64,000 bases of DNA from Chromobacterium amazonense (GTDB lineage Bacteria; Pseudomonadota; Gammaproteobacteria; Burkholderiales; Chromobacteriaceae): the NCBI RefSeq assembly GCF_001855565.1, contig NZ_MKCR01000010.1, forward strand, positions 1 to 64,000, in the 5' to 3' direction. Every line of letters begins with the position of its first letter. Position 1 is the stretch's first letter. Shown one piece after another: positions 27,765 through 38,853 of the stretch. The notes below the pieces were generated by a model that searched no databases, was not told the origin of the DNA, and worked only from the letters and a program-made list of their open reading frames with translations. The position numbers were made by a program, and so were the translations under genes.

Positions 27765-29015
27765 ATGAAGCAGAAACCGTTCTTGAAAAGCTGGCCATTG
27801 TGGCTGATGCTGCTGACACTGGCCGGCTGCGGCACCACCCCGCCGCGCACCGGCACCACGATATCCCCGTCCACCGCCTCCAGCGCCAGTCCGGCCGCGC
27901 TGCCCAACTGGAACAGCCAGGCCCTGGGCGATACCCTGCAGGGCCTGCAGCAAAGCTGCCGCAGCCTGCAGAAAAAACCGTCCTGGAGCGGCGTCTGCCG
28001 CGAAGCCGGCACCCTGCCGGCCAGCGATGCCGACGCGGTGCGCCGTTTCTTCGAAAACCGTTTCACCGCCTGGAAATTGCAGGACGGTGGCCGCGACAGC
28101 GGCCTGATCACCGGCTATTACGAGCCGCTGCTGAACGGCAGCCGCACCCGCTCCGAACGCACGCCCTGGCCGGTTTACGGCGTGCCGCGCGACCTGGTCA
28201 GCGTGGACGTGCCGATGAGCCAGCGCAATCGCGGCACGCTGCGCGCCAAGCAGGCCGGTCCCAACCGGCTGACGCTGGCTGCCAATGGCAATATCGAGAT
28301 CAATCCGGCCGACTTCGCCGCCGACCCGCGCGGCATCCGCCTGAAAGGCCGCCTGTCCGGCTCGCGGCTGATGCCGTATTTCACCCGCGGCCAGATCAAC
28401 CAGGGCAGCATCGCCGGCAGCGCGCCGGTGATCGCCTGGGTGGAAGACCCGGTGGAGCTCTTCTTCCTGCAAGTGCAAGGCTCCGGCCGCATCCAGCTGG
28501 ACGACGGCAGCTTCCTGCACGTGGGCTTTGCCGACCAGAACGGCTACCCCTATCAGTCGATAGGCAAATGGCTGGTGGACAAGGGCGAGATGACGCTGTC
28601 CGACGCCTCGATGCAGGGCATCAAGGATTGGCTCGCGCGCAATCCGCAGCGCCGCGACGAGCTGCTGTCGGTCAACCAAAGCTACATCTTCTTCAAGCCG
28701 CTGTCCGGCGACGATGGCGGCCCGGTGGGCGCATTGGGCGTGCCGCTGACCGGCGGCTACAGCATCGCCGTCGATCCGCGCTACATCCCGCTGGGCGCGC
28801 CGATCTACCTCGCCACCACTTGGCCGCATTCCACCGAACCGCTGGTACGGCTGGTGCACGCCCAGGACACCGGCAGCGCCATCAAGGGCGCGCTGCGCGC
28901 CGACCTGTTCTGGGGCTATGGCACCGAGGCCGGCATGTACGCCGGCCGCATGAAGCAGCAAGGCAGCATGTGGCTGCTGCTGCCCAAGGGGCTGACCCCC
29001 ACTTCCGCGCTATGA
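27765..29015 (+). CDS. mltA: Membrane-bound lytic murein transglycosylase A
   Basis: A 416-aa outer-membrane lipoprotein that cleaves peptidoglycan glycan strands to 1,6-anhydro ends. The lipobox LTLAGC (Cys22) follows a hydrophobic signal. The MltA domain includes LITGYYEPLLNGS near residue 105, the insert with FFLQVQGSGRIQLDDG near 230, and the 3D domain near the end with the catalytic Asp in LVHAQDTGSAIKG (about residue 368) and DLFWGYG. The gene has its own leader and ends at a terminator. Confidence 0.95.
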   Translation: MKQKPFLKSWPLWLMLLTLAGCGTTPPRTGTTISPSTASSASPAALPNWNSQALGDTLQGLQQSCRSLQKKPSWSGVCREAGTLPASDADAVRRFFENRFTAWKLQDGGRDSGLITGYYEPLLNGSRTRSERTPWPVYGVPRDLVSVDVPMSQRNRGTLRAKQAGPNRLTLAANGNIEINPADFAADPRGIRLKGRLSGSRLMPYFTRGQINQGSIAGSAPVIAWVEDPVELFFLQVQGSGRIQLDDGSFLHVGFADQNGYPYQSIGKWLVDKGEMTLSDASMQGIKDWLARNPQRRDELLSVNQSYIFFKPLSGDDGGPVGALGVPLTGGYSIAVDPRYIPLGAPIYLATTWPHSTEPLVRLVHAQDTGSAIKGALRADLFWGYGTEAGMYAGRMKQQGSMWLLLPKGLTPTSAL

Positions 29016-29018
29016 TCA

Positions 29019-29040
29019 AACGGGGCCTCGGCCCCGTTTT
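29019..29040. terminator. Terminator between mltA and the DUF3667 gene
   Basis: AACGGGGC and GCCCCGTT pair around CTCG, followed by TTT on the plus strand. Confidence 0.8.
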
Positions 29041-29958
29041 CTACAGCGACGCCAGCACCAGCAGCGCCATCCCCAGGCACACCAGCACGGTGTAGATCAG
29101 CAGCAAACCCAGCGTGCGCAAAGCCACCGCCAACTTGCCGCCGCCGTAAACCCGCCGTTGCGCCAGCCACAGATAGATTGACGTCCCGGCAAAAAACAGC
29201 CAGGCGGAAACCGTGGGCAAGACCAAGCCCAGACACAGCACCAGAAACAGCCAGGCGTGGAAATGCAGGGTAAACACCAGATGCATCCCATACACCCGGT
29301 GGCGCCCGAAATACGCCAACAGCAACAATAAGGCGAATAGCGGCATCAGGCCGAACAACACGTACGGCGCGTGGCCGCGCAGCGAATGCGACAACTCGGC
29401 GTTGGCCTCTTCCGGTTGTTCGCGGAATCTCTTGAAATCCTTGCTCAGATGATCGCCCCAGCGCTTCAGCAACCGGTCCGCATGCGGGTTGCCGGTTTGG
29501 GCGATCTGCACAGTGCCACGCTCGGCATCGGCCCACAGCAGCGAGCCGCTAGCGTCTTGCGGGGCCTCGTTATTATCCGCCTTTGCCAACGAGGACATTG
29601 CCGAGCGAGACGGAGTCTCGGCCAAATCGATGCTCGCCGAGCCGCCCACAACACCCAGCAGCACGAAGAATACAAAGCTGATGCTCAAGTACAGCTGGAA
29701 CGGCTTGACGTAACGCTGACGCCGCCCCAGCAGATATTCCTCGGTCAAACGGCCCGGCTGCGCCAACAGCAGCCACAAGCTGCGCGTCAACGCGCCTTCC
29801 AGGCTGACATAGTGATGCAGATATTCATGAATGAACTCCCACAAAGTGGGAATCTCGATATGGATCTTCTGGCCGCACTCCGGGCAGAAGCGGCCGCAGA
29901 CCGGATGATGGCAATTGGCGCAATGCTCCGGTTGACACACATGGCGGTACTTGTTCAT
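29041..29958 (-). CDS. DUF3667-like membrane protein with N-terminal zinc ribbon
   Basis: A 305-aa protein. Near the N-terminus two CxxC pairs (CANC, CPEC) form a zinc-ribbon-like element. An amphipathic region, HEYLHHYVSLEGALTRSLWLLL, and a LTEEYLLGRRQRYVKPFQLYL stretch precede the first membrane helix (about residue 95), a long soluble loop and four further C-terminal helices. This matches the DUF3667 architecture. The function is unknown. ATG 29958 is preferred to the TTG at 30006 but has no good ribosome site. Confidence 0.8.
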   Translation of the reverse strand: MNKYRHVCQPEHCANCHHPVCGRFCPECGQKIHIEIPTLWEFIHEYLHHYVSLEGALTRSLWLLLAQPGRLTEEYLLGRRQRYVKPFQLYLSISFVFFVLLGVVGGSASIDLAETPSRSAMSSLAKADNNEAPQDASGSLLWADAERGTVQIAQTGNPHADRLLKRWGDHLSKDFKRFREQPEEANAELSHSLRGHAPYVLFGLMPLFALLLLLAYFGRHRVYGMHLVFTLHFHAWLFLVLCLGLVLPTVSAWLFFAGTSIYLWLAQRRVYGGGKLAVALRTLGLLLIYTVLVCLGMALLVLASL

Positions 29959-30008
29959 CGGCGGATGAGGAAAAGGGGAAACCCCGATCTTAGCCAGCCG
30001 AGCCAATC

Positions 30009-30368
30009 ATGCCAATAACATTTTTGATCAGAACTATCTTGCCGTATCCGCGCTGTGTCAATCGTTCGCCAGCCAGGCAATATTCCTTCGTACTGATAGG
30101 CATTGAGAGGCTGTTTGCAACCGCATTCTCAGCATTTCGAGAAGGGGTGGCGCGCGCCAGCCTGACGCTGCCGGCGGGGCAGCTGACCCACGTCCTTCGT
30201 CACAGCTTTGCCAGTCACTTCATGATGAACGGCGGCAACATCCTGGTACGGCAAAGGGCGCTGGGCCACCACAACCTCATCATGACCATGCGGTACGCCC
30301 ATCTTTCACCCGACCATTTGAGCGAAACTCGCGAGCTGAGCCCGCTGCGCGCGTTGCACCTTTGTTGA
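30009..30368 (+). pseudogene. P2-like tyrosine integrase, C-terminal relic
   Basis: Only the last ~75 codons (about 30140-30368) look like an integrase. The box LTHVLRHSFASHFMMNGGN holds the catalytic HxxR, followed by RQRALGHHNLIMTMRYAHLS with the late His and the nucleophilic Tyr, then DHL near the end. These match P2-type phage integrases as I recall them. The N-terminal arm-binding and core-binding domains, the first catalytic Arg and the Lys are gone, and the upstream codons look random. It reads toward the 3' end of the adjacent tRNA gene, the usual attachment site, so it is probably the scar of a lost prophage or island. Confidence 0.75.
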
Positions 30369-30382
30369 ACCCGACAAAGCAA

Positions 30383-30410
30383 AAGGGGTTGCGCTTGCGC
30401 GCAACCCCTT
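30383..30410. terminator. Terminator between integrase relic and tRNA
   Basis: A perfect 12-bp stem AAGGGGTTGCGC/GCGCAACCCCTT with a TTGC loop lies 7 bases beyond the tRNA CCA end. Confidence 0.85.
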
Positions 30411-30417
30411 GATTGTC

Positions 30418-30496
<79 letters not shown>

Positions 30497-30510
30497 TGAA
30501 AGAGAGAGCG

Positions 30511-30539
30511 ATTATAACGTGGAAAATAAAAATCCCCAA
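30511..30539 (-). promoter_or_regulatory. tRNA promoter overlapping the rpoD terminator
   Basis: On the minus strand TTGGGG (30539-30534), a 17-base spacer and a perfect TATAAT (30516-30511) lie 15 bases before the tRNA 5' end. The -35 part falls inside the left arm of the rpoD terminator. Confidence 0.6.
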
Positions 30540-30558
30540 GCCTTGGCCTGGGGATTTT
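30529..30558 (-). terminator. rpoD terminator
   Basis: AAAATCCCCA pairs with TGGGGATTTT around a 10-base loop, 20 bases after the rpoD stop. The minus-strand arm ends in TTTTATTTT. Confidence 0.8.
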
Positions 30559-30578
30559 GCAAGATTTACGCCAAACGC

Positions 30579-32504
<1,926 letters not shown>

Positions 32505-32581
32505 TTCGCTTCCTGCTTGAAAAAAAGCCGAAAAAAACAGTTGATTATAACACAACTACCTGAACTTTTCCGCCGAGCCTG

Positions 32582-34381
32582 TTAACTCGGCGGCGAGAAC
32601 ATTTCCCGCAACAACTGGCCCATCAAGACCTTCTCCTCTGGCGTCAAACCTTCGTGCCGGTCCTTCTGTTTTAGCCGCTCCAGCTGCTCCGCATGCAGCA
32701 TTTTCAACAATCTGGCGTTGCCATCCTGGAACAGCTGGCGGTCGTCGGCGCCGGGGTCGGAGAACTCGTCCGGATCCTGCATCGCCTGCTGCAGCACGCT
32801 GTCGATCAAACCTTCGTACGGCGTACCGCGCAGGCCTTCAATCAATTGCGCCGTATTCGGCGATTCGCCATGCTCCAGCACGCGCTCGGCCAGCATGGCG
32901 AAGCAGGCCAGCTCGTCGGACAGCGCCAGGCTGTCTGGCAATTGGACATCGGCCGCCCATTCCGGGTTCATCAACAGCCACTTGATCAGTTTCTTGACCA
33001 TGGTGGCGTTCAACGGACGCTGCGACTCCGCCGGCAGCCGGTACTCGCGCTTGCCGCCACCGCGGCCGCCGCGCTCTCGCTGCGGCTTGGCCTTGGCGCC
33101 GGTGAGCATGTCCAGCTCATCGACATCGACGCCGGCCATCTCGGCCAGGCGCTTGCGTATCATGTAGCCGAACGCCGGCGCGACGATCTGCGCCAGCAGC
33201 GGCGTGGCCACGCGAATCAGCTCCGCCTGGCCCTCCGGCGTCGCGAGATTGACGCCTCGGCACAGCTCGCGGGTGAAATACACCGATAGCGGCAGGCTGT
33301 GCTGGGTCAACAATTCCTCAAACGCATCGGCGCCGAATTCGCGGACATAGCTGTCCGGATCGTGCTCGGTCGGCAGGAACAGAAAATTCAGCGACTTGCC
33401 GTCCACCAGCTGCGGCAAGCTGTTCTCCAGCGCCCGCCACGCCGCCTTCTGCCCGGCGGCATCGCCGTCGAAGCAGAAGTAGACCTGATCGGCATGCTTA
33501 AGCAACTTGCGCACATGCTCGCCGGTGGTGGCGGTGCCCAGCGTGGCGACCGCGTAGCTTATGCCGTATTGCGCCAGCGCCACCACGTCCATATAACCTT
33601 CGACCACCAGCACACGGTTTTTATCCCGGATCGCCTGCCGCGCCTCGTACAGGCCGTAAAGCTCGCGGCCCTTTTCGAACAGCGGCGTTTCCGGCGAGTT
33701 CAGGTATTTCGGCTCGCCCTTGCCCAGCACCCGCCCGCCGAAGCCGACGATGGCGCCGCGCTGATTGCGGATAGGGAACATCAGCCGGTCGCGGAAGCGG
33801 TCATAGCGACGGCCGCTATCCTCGGCGACGATCACCAGGCCGGCTTCCACCAGCTTCTCGTCCTGATAGTTCTGGACGGCGGCTTCCAGGTTCTGCCAGC
33901 CATCCGGCGCGTAGCCGAGGCCGAAGCGCGCGGCAATCTCGCCGGACAGCCCCCGCCCCTTGCAATAGGCGACGGCATTGGCCGCGCCCTTCAGCTCGCG
34001 GCGGTAGAAATCGCTGGCCTGCTGCATCAGCTGCTCCAGCGACACCTGCTTCTCGCGCGCCTTGCGGCTGGCTTCGGGGTTGACGCTGCGCTCGTTCGGC
34101 ACCTGCATGCCTATGCCTTCGGCCAGCAGCTTCACGGCATCGATAAAGCCTATGCCCTGATACTCCATGACGAAGCCGATGGCCGAGCCATGCGCGCCGC
34201 AGCCGAAGCAGTGGTAAAACTGCTTGCTGGGGCTAACGGTAAATGAGGGCGACTTTTCCTTGTGAAAGGGGCAGCAGGCCAGATAGTTCTGGCCGCCCTT
34301 CTTCAAGGGGACGTAGCGGTCCACCACGTCGACGATGTCGACGCGGGACAGCAGTTGATCGATGAAATCCTGCGGAATCAA
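32582..34381 (-). CDS. dnaG: DNA primase
   Basis: A 599-aa primase that lays RNA primers at the replication fork. The CHC2 zinc domain, CCPFHKEKSPSFTV...YHCFGCG, occupies about residues 35-65. The TOPRIM core has the metal-binding VLVVEGYMDVVALAQYG (about residue 260) and CFDGDAAG. The C-terminal DnaB-binding helices are less conserved. The start is a TTG at 34381 (MIPQDFID, the normal N-terminus), with AGGTGG upstream. It follows yqeY by 22 bases. Confidence 0.96.
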   Translation of the reverse strand: MIPQDFIDQLLSRVDIVDVVDRYVPLKKGGQNYLACCPFHKEKSPSFTVSPSKQFYHCFGCGAHGSAIGFVMEYQGIGFIDAVKLLAEGIGMQVPNERSVNPEASRKAREKQVSLEQLMQQASDFYRRELKGAANAVAYCKGRGLSGEIAARFGLGYAPDGWQNLEAAVQNYQDEKLVEAGLVIVAEDSGRRYDRFRDRLMFPIRNQRGAIVGFGGRVLGKGEPKYLNSPETPLFEKGRELYGLYEARQAIRDKNRVLVVEGYMDVVALAQYGISYAVATLGTATTGEHVRKLLKHADQVYFCFDGDAAGQKAAWRALENSLPQLVDGKSLNFLFLPTEHDPDSYVREFGADAFEELLTQHSLPLSVYFTRELCRGVNLATPEGQAELIRVATPLLAQIVAPAFGYMIRKRLAEMAGVDVDELDMLTGAKAKPQRERGGRGGGKREYRLPAESQRPLNATMVKKLIKWLLMNPEWAADVQLPDSLALSDELACFAMLAERVLEHGESPNTAQLIEGLRGTPYEGLIDSVLQQAMQDPDEFSDPGADDRQLFQDGNARLLKMLHAEQLERLKQKDRHEGLTPEEKVLMGQLLREMFSPPS

Positions 34382-34403
34382 ATCCTGCCACCTGATGCGT
34401 AGG

Positions 34404-34850
34404 TCACGCGCTCAGCTTGGCCTTGATCAGCGCCGAAACCTGCGCCATGTCGGCGCGGCCGGCCAGTTGCGGGCGCAACGCGCCCATCACCTTGCCCATG
34501 TCCTGCATGCCGGCGGCGCCGGTATCGGCCACGGCCTTGGCGATCAAGGCTTCAATCTCGGCCTGGCTCAGCTGCTGCGGCATGTAAGCCATCAGCACGT
34601 CCATCTCGGCCTGCTCCTTGTCCACCAGATCCTGGCGCTGCGCGGCCTGGTACTGGGCGATGGAGTCACGACGCTGCTTGATCATCTTGTCGATGACGGC
34701 GGTGATGCCGGCGTCGTCCAGTTCGATACGCTCGTCCACTTCTTTCTGCTTGATGGCGGCCAGCAACAGGCGGATCGCCGCCAGCTTGTCGGCCTCCTTG
34801 GCTTTCATGGCGGACTTCATGTCGTCGGTGATGCGAACTTTGAGGCTCAT
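34404..34850 (-). CDS. yqeY: GatB/YqeY domain protein
   Basis: A 148-aa helical protein similar to the C-terminal YqeY domain of the amidotransferase subunit GatB; it may interact with tRNA but the role is unproven. Seen features are MSLKVRITDDMKSAMKAKEADKL at the start, the LLLAAIKQKEVD block, and the GMQDMGKVMGALRPQLAGRADM motif near the end. ATG 34850 is chosen over upstream codons in the intergenic hairpin region. It sits between rpsU and dnaG as in many betaproteobacteria. Confidence 0.93.
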   Translation of the reverse strand: MSLKVRITDDMKSAMKAKEADKLAAIRLLLAAIKQKEVDERIELDDAGITAVIDKMIKQRRDSIAQYQAAQRQDLVDKEQAEMDVLMAYMPQQLSQAEIEALIAKAVADTGAAGMQDMGKVMGALRPQLAGRADMAQVSALIKAKLSA

Positions 34851-34911
34851 GTCGTGCTCACTTGAGATGCGGCGCTGCGATGGCAGCATGGGAAATGCGG
34901 GAGTACAAATG

Positions 34912-34937
34912 GCAAAACCGCAGGCATGGCCTGCGGT
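34912..34937 (-). terminator. Attenuating terminator between rpsU and yqeY
   Basis: ACCGCAGGC pairs with GCCTGCGGT around a 3-base loop; the minus-strand arm is followed by TTTTG. It is positioned like the partial terminator after rpsU in the enterobacterial macromolecular-synthesis operon. Confidence 0.75.
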
Positions 34938-34960
34938 CCTGCTTGGTGCCGGGAAAACTC

Positions 34961-35173
34961 TTAGTAGAGTTTCGGCGGCAGCATTTGGCTGCGGATGCGC
35001 TTGTAGTGGCGCTTAACCGCGGCAGCGTGCTTGCGCTTGCGCTCGGTGGTCGGCTTTTCGTAGAACTCGCGGGCGCGCAGTTCGGTCAGCAGACCAGTCT
35101 TTTCCACAGCGCGCTTGAAGCGACGCAGAGCTACTTCGAACGGTTCGTTCTCTTTAACGCGAATATTCGGCAT
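34961..35173 (-). CDS. rpsU: 30S ribosomal protein S21
   Basis: A 70-aa basic protein needed for initiation on natural mRNAs. [21 protein letters not shown] and the end [17 protein letters not shown] are diagnostic. First gene of the rpsU-yqeY-dnaG-rpoD group, with a good promoter upstream and an attenuator after it. Confidence 0.98.
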   Translation of the reverse strand: MPNIRVKENEPFEVALRRFKRAVEKTGLLTELRAREFYEKPTTERKRKHAAAVKRHYKRIRSQMLPPKLY

Positions 35174-35252
35174 TACTTAAGGGTCCTTGATTTCTTTAGG
35201 GCAGGGCCAAGGCCTCTGCCTGTAAAAACAGCATTTTAGCAATGTTGCTGCG

Positions 35253-35280
35253 ATTATAAAAGTCTAAAAGGCTTCGTCAC
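35253..35280 (-). promoter_or_regulatory. Promoter of the rpsU operon
   Basis: On the minus strand GTGACG (35280-35275), a 16-base spacer and a perfect TATAAT (35258-35253) lie 80 bases before the rpsU start. Confidence 0.6.
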
Positions 35281-35334
35281 GCCTGGTTGTGGCGTTTTGC
35301 GCTGCAAACAGCGGGCGCTCAGGCCGAAAAAACG

Positions 35335-36129
35335 TCACGGCTTGACGGAAGAAATCACCCCCTCACTAGGAGAACTTGGCGTTGCACTATAAAAACGCTT
35401 CGGCATCCGGCCGGCCAGATAGGCGGCGCGGCCAGCTTCCACGGCCAGTTTCATCGCGTGCGCCATTTGAACCGGATTGCGCGCGGCGGCAATCGCTGTG
35501 TTCATCAGCACGCCATCGCAGCCCAGCTCCATCGCGATCGCCGCGTCGGATGCGGTGCCGACGCCGGCATCCACAATCACCGGAACTTTGGACTGCTCGA
35601 TAATCAATTGCAGATTCCACGGATTCAGAATGCCCATGCCGGAGCCGATCAGGCTGGCCAGCGGCATGATCGCGCAGCAGCCGATTTGCTCCAGCTCGCG
35701 CGCGACGATGGGATCATCCGAGGTATAGACCAACACGTCGAAACCTTCGGCCACCAGCACTTCCGCGGCCTTCAGCGTTTCCTTGACGTTGGGATACAGA
35801 TTATTGGGGTCGCCCAGCACTTCCAGCTTCACGAAGCGGTGGTCGTCCAACAGCTCGCGCGCCAGGCGCAGCGTGCGGATCGCATCCTCGGCGGAGTAGC
35901 AGCCCGCCGTGTTGGGCAGCAGGTTATACCGGCTTTGCGGCAAAAAGTCCAGCAAATTCGGCTCGTTAGGGTTCTGACCCAAATTCACCCGGCGGATCGC
36001 CGCCGTGATGATTTCCGCGCCGGAAGCCTCCAGCGCTTCGGCCGTCTGCTCGAAGCTGCTGTATTTGCCGGTCCCCACCAGCAAACGGGAATGGAACACC
36101 CTGCCCGCCATCACCAGTTGATCGCTCAC
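35335..36129 (-). CDS. thiG: Thiazole synthase
   Basis: A 264-aa TIM-barrel enzyme that builds the thiazole phosphate of thiamine from deoxyxylulose-5-phosphate, dehydroglycine and ThiS thiocarboxylate. The Schiff-base Lys is in [10 protein letters not shown] (about residue 98). The phosphate site has [14 protein letters not shown] near 165 and [20 protein letters not shown] near 185. It follows thiS by 51 bases in a row with spoT; other thi genes are not nearby. Confidence 0.96.
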   Translation of the reverse strand: MSDQLVMAGRVFHSRLLVGTGKYSSFEQTAEALEASGAEIITAAIRRVNLGQNPNEPNLLDFLPQSRYNLLPNTAGCYSAEDAIRTLRLARELLDDHRFVKLEVLGDPNNLYPNVKETLKAAEVLVAEGFDVLVYTSDDPIVARELEQIGCCAIMPLASLIGSGMGILNPWNLQLIIEQSKVPVIVDAGVGTASDAAIAMELGCDGVLMNTAIAAARNPVQMAHAMKLAVEAGRAAYLAGRMPKRFYSATPSSPSEGVISSVKP

Positions 36130-36180
36130 CTGCGCACCTCTTCTTCTATTCGTTGATACGGCATGGCCTGCGCGGGCGAA

Positions 36181-36390
36181 CTAGCCGCCGCCGACGGCCA
36201 CCACGATTTCCAGCACGTCGCCGTCAGCCAGCCGCGCCTCGGCATAGCGGCTGCGCGGCACGATCTCGCCGTTGCGTTCGATGGCGATGCGCTTGCCGGT
36301 CAAGGCCAGCGCGTCGATCAGCTCGGCAAACGTGGCGACGCCGGCGACGCTTTTCGCCTCGCCGTTGATCTGCAAGTTCAATTGACTCAT
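36181..36390 (-). CDS. thiS: Sulfur-carrier protein ThiS
   Basis: A 69-aa ubiquitin-like carrier. It ends VAVGGG; the terminal Gly-Gly is adenylated and thiocarboxylated to feed sulfur to ThiG. QINGEAKSV and LADGDVLEIVVAVGGG are typical. ATG 36390 overlaps the spoT stop (ATGA), so translation is coupled to spoT. Confidence 0.93.
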   Translation of the reverse strand: MSQLNLQINGEAKSVAGVATFAELIDALALTGKRIAIERNGEIVPRSRYAEARLADGDVLEIVVAVGGG

Positions 36391-38543
36391 TTTCTCTCCA
36401 CGCGTTGCACCACCGCCAGCTGGCGGATGGCGGCGAGCACGCGCTCCAGGTGCTCCACGCCCTCCACTTGCAGGCGGAAGTGGATGTTGAACAGGCCGTC
36501 GCCGTCGCGGCTGCTGTCCTGAGTGTCGGCGCTCTCGATATTGGCCGAGGCCTGCGAGATGGCGGTGGCGATGTCGGCCAGGGCCCCGCGCTCGTTGCGC
36601 GCCAGCACGCCGACGGTGGCGCCGAACATGCGGTCGCGCTGCGCCTCCCAGTTCACTTCCAGCAGCTTGTCGTGATCGGCGCGGCGCGCATTCGGGCATT
36701 CCACGCGGTGGATCACCAGGCCCTGGCCCTTGGTGATCACACCCAGGATGTCATCGCCGGGCAAAGGATTGCAGCAGCTGGACAGCTGCACCATGCCGGC
36801 TTCGTTGCCGCGTATGGTGATGGGGCCGACGCGCACGCCCTCACCCAGGCGCTCGCCCGCCAGCTCCAGCATGCGGCGCGCCACCACGATGGGCAGCAGC
36901 TTGCCGGCGCCGATCTCGGCCAGCACGTCTTCGAAGCCGCTGATCTTTTCGCCATAGGCGGCCAGGTATTCGCCGCGCAGCTCCTCGCTGACCGCCAGCG
37001 GCGTGGACGCCAGTGCGCCCACCGCCTGCCTGAGCAGCTTCTCGCCCAGCGAAACGGCCTCCTCGCGCTGCAGGCTCTTCAGATAGTTGCGGATGCCGGA
37101 GCGGGCGCGGCCGCTCTGCACGAAGGCCAGCCAGGACGGATTGGGCTTGGCCTGGGTCGACGTGATGATTTCCACGGTGTCGCCATTGCGCAACACCGTG
37201 CGCAGCGGCACCAGCGCGTGATTGACGCGCGCGGCGATGCAGCGATGGCCGATGTCGGTGTGCACCGCATAGGCAAAGTCCACCGGCGTGGCGCCTTGCG
37301 GCAGCACCATGATCTTGCCCTTGGGCGTGAACACGTACACCTCGTCCGGGAACAGGTCGATCTTGATGTGCTCGAGGAACTCGACGGCGTCGTCGCTCTC
37401 CTCCTGCATGTCCAACAGCTTTTGCAGCCACTGATGGGTGCGCTGCTGCGCGGTGTTGACGCCCTCGCCGCTCTTGTACATCCAGTGCGAGGCCACGCCG
37501 GCCTCCGCCACATTGTGCATCTCGCGGGTGCGGATCTGCATCTCCACCGGCGTGCCGTACGGGCCGAACAGCGTGGTATGCAGGCTCTGGTAGCCATTGC
37601 CCTTGGGAATGGCGATGTAATCCTTGAATTTGCCGGGAATCGGCTTGTACAGGCTGTGCAGCGCGCCCAAGGCCAGGTAGCAGGCCGGGATGTCGTTGAC
37701 GACGACGCGGAAACCGTAGATGTCCAGCACCTCGGAAAACGACAGGTGCTTCTCCTGCATTTTCTTGTAGATGCTGTAAAGATTCTTTTCGCGGCCCTTG
37801 ATGGTGGCCTCGATATTGCTCTGCACCAGCCGCTGGCTGACCGCCAGCAGAATCTTGTTGACCACTTCCCGGCGGTTGCCGCGCGCGGCGCGCACGGCCT
37901 TGGACAGCACGCTGTAGCGATGCGGATGCAGATGCTTGAACGCCAGGTCCTGCAGTTCTCGGTAGACCTTGTTCAGGCCGATGCGGTTGGCGATCGGCGC
38001 GTAGATTTCCAGCGTTTCCAGCGCGATGCGGCGGCGCTTGTCCTCGCGCATGGAGTCCAGCGTGCGCATATTGTGCAGCCGGTCGGCCAGCTTGACGATG
38101 ATGACGCGGATGTCGCGCGCCATCGCCAGCACCATTTTGCGGAAGCTTTCAGCCTGGGCCGCCTCCTTGGTCTGGTATTCCAGCCGCTCCAGCTTGGACA
38201 GGCCATCCACCAGATCGGCGACGATCTTGCCGAACTTTTCGATCAGTGTCGGCTTGGTGACGCCGGTGTCTTCCAGCACATCATGCAGCAAGGCCGCGGC
38301 CAGACCCTGCACATCCAGCCGCCAGTCGGTGAGCATGGTGGCCACCGCCAGCGGATGGGTGATGTAGGGCTCGCCGCTCTTGCGGGTCTGCCCCTCGTGC
38401 GCCTCGCGGCTGACCGCGAAAGCCTGCTTGAGCAGCGCGACGTCTTCCGGCTTGAGGTAGCGGGCGGCGTTCTCGAAGAAAACCGCCGCTTCGGACTCGA
38501 TCAGGGCGTCGTAGTCAATGCCGGTCTCAATGCCGCTGGCCAT
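36387..38543 (-). CDS. spoT: Bifunctional (p)ppGpp synthetase/hydrolase
   Basis: A 718-aa long RelA/SpoT homologue controlling the stringent response. The HD hydrolase domain is intact (HPLAVATML and LLHDVLEDTG near residues 60-90, then VKLADRLHNMRTL). The synthetase has YSIYKKM, GYQSLHTTLFGP and MQIRTREMHNVAEAGVASHW (EV/ExR region near 320-340). TGS and C-terminal ACT domains follow (VFTPKGKIMVLPQGATPVDF; last ~80 residues). ATG 38543 with GGAG is used; the TTG at 38555 is less likely. It lies in rpoZ-spoT-thiS-thiG. Confidence 0.95.
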   Translation of the reverse strand: MASGIETGIDYDALIESEAAVFFENAARYLKPEDVALLKQAFAVSREAHEGQTRKSGEPYITHPLAVATMLTDWRLDVQGLAAALLHDVLEDTGVTKPTLIEKFGKIVADLVDGLSKLERLEYQTKEAAQAESFRKMVLAMARDIRVIIVKLADRLHNMRTLDSMREDKRRRIALETLEIYAPIANRIGLNKVYRELQDLAFKHLHPHRYSVLSKAVRAARGNRREVVNKILLAVSQRLVQSNIEATIKGREKNLYSIYKKMQEKHLSFSEVLDIYGFRVVVNDIPACYLALGALHSLYKPIPGKFKDYIAIPKGNGYQSLHTTLFGPYGTPVEMQIRTREMHNVAEAGVASHWMYKSGEGVNTAQQRTHQWLQKLLDMQEESDDAVEFLEHIKIDLFPDEVYVFTPKGKIMVLPQGATPVDFAYAVHTDIGHRCIAARVNHALVPLRTVLRNGDTVEIITSTQAKPNPSWLAFVQSGRARSGIRNYLKSLQREEAVSLGEKLLRQAVGALASTPLAVSEELRGEYLAAYGEKISGFEDVLAEIGAGKLLPIVVARRMLELAGERLGEGVRVGPITIRGNEAGMVQLSSCCNPLPGDDILGVITKGQGLVIHRVECPNARRADHDKLLEVNWEAQRDRMFGATVGVLARNERGALADIATAISQASANIESADTQDSSRDGDGLFNIHFRLQVEGVEHLERVLAAIRQLAVVQRVERK

Positions 38544-38565
38544 CGTCCACTCCAATTACAGCGAA

Positions 38566-38772
38566 TCAGGCCTTGCCGCGGTTGAGGATTTCCTTGCCGA
38601 CATGGCCGGCGGCGATTTCACGCAGGGCAACCACGGTCGGCTTGTGGCGACCCGGCTCGACAAAGGCGCTGGCGCCGGAAGCCACTTGGCGCGCGCGGTA
38701 AGCGGCGGCCAGAGTCAGGTCAAAGCGGTTCTGGATGCGATCCAGACAATCGTCAACAGTAATACGGGCCAT
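38566..38772 (-). CDS. rpoZ: RNA polymerase omega subunit
   Basis: A 68-aa subunit that helps assemble RNA polymerase and forms part of a ppGpp site. [19 protein letters not shown] and the RARQVASG block are diagnostic; the C-terminus is short. It lies 22 bases before spoT, the usual order. Confidence 0.96.
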   Translation of the reverse strand: MARITVDDCLDRIQNRFDLTLAAAYRARQVASGASAFVEPGRHKPTVVALREIAAGHVGKEILNRGKA

Positions 38773-38853
38773 GGGTTCTCTCTGCTAAATGACGTTACAG
38801 GGTTCACTATATCGAATTTTCGCCTTGGCAAGTCAGCCTCGGCGACACTATTT

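Noticed and set aside
36405-38585. 726-codon open frame on the plus strand
   Set aside because: It is exactly antisense to spoT, whose domains are complete; the translation is His/Gln/Ala-rich without any motif, as expected for a shadow of GC-rich code.
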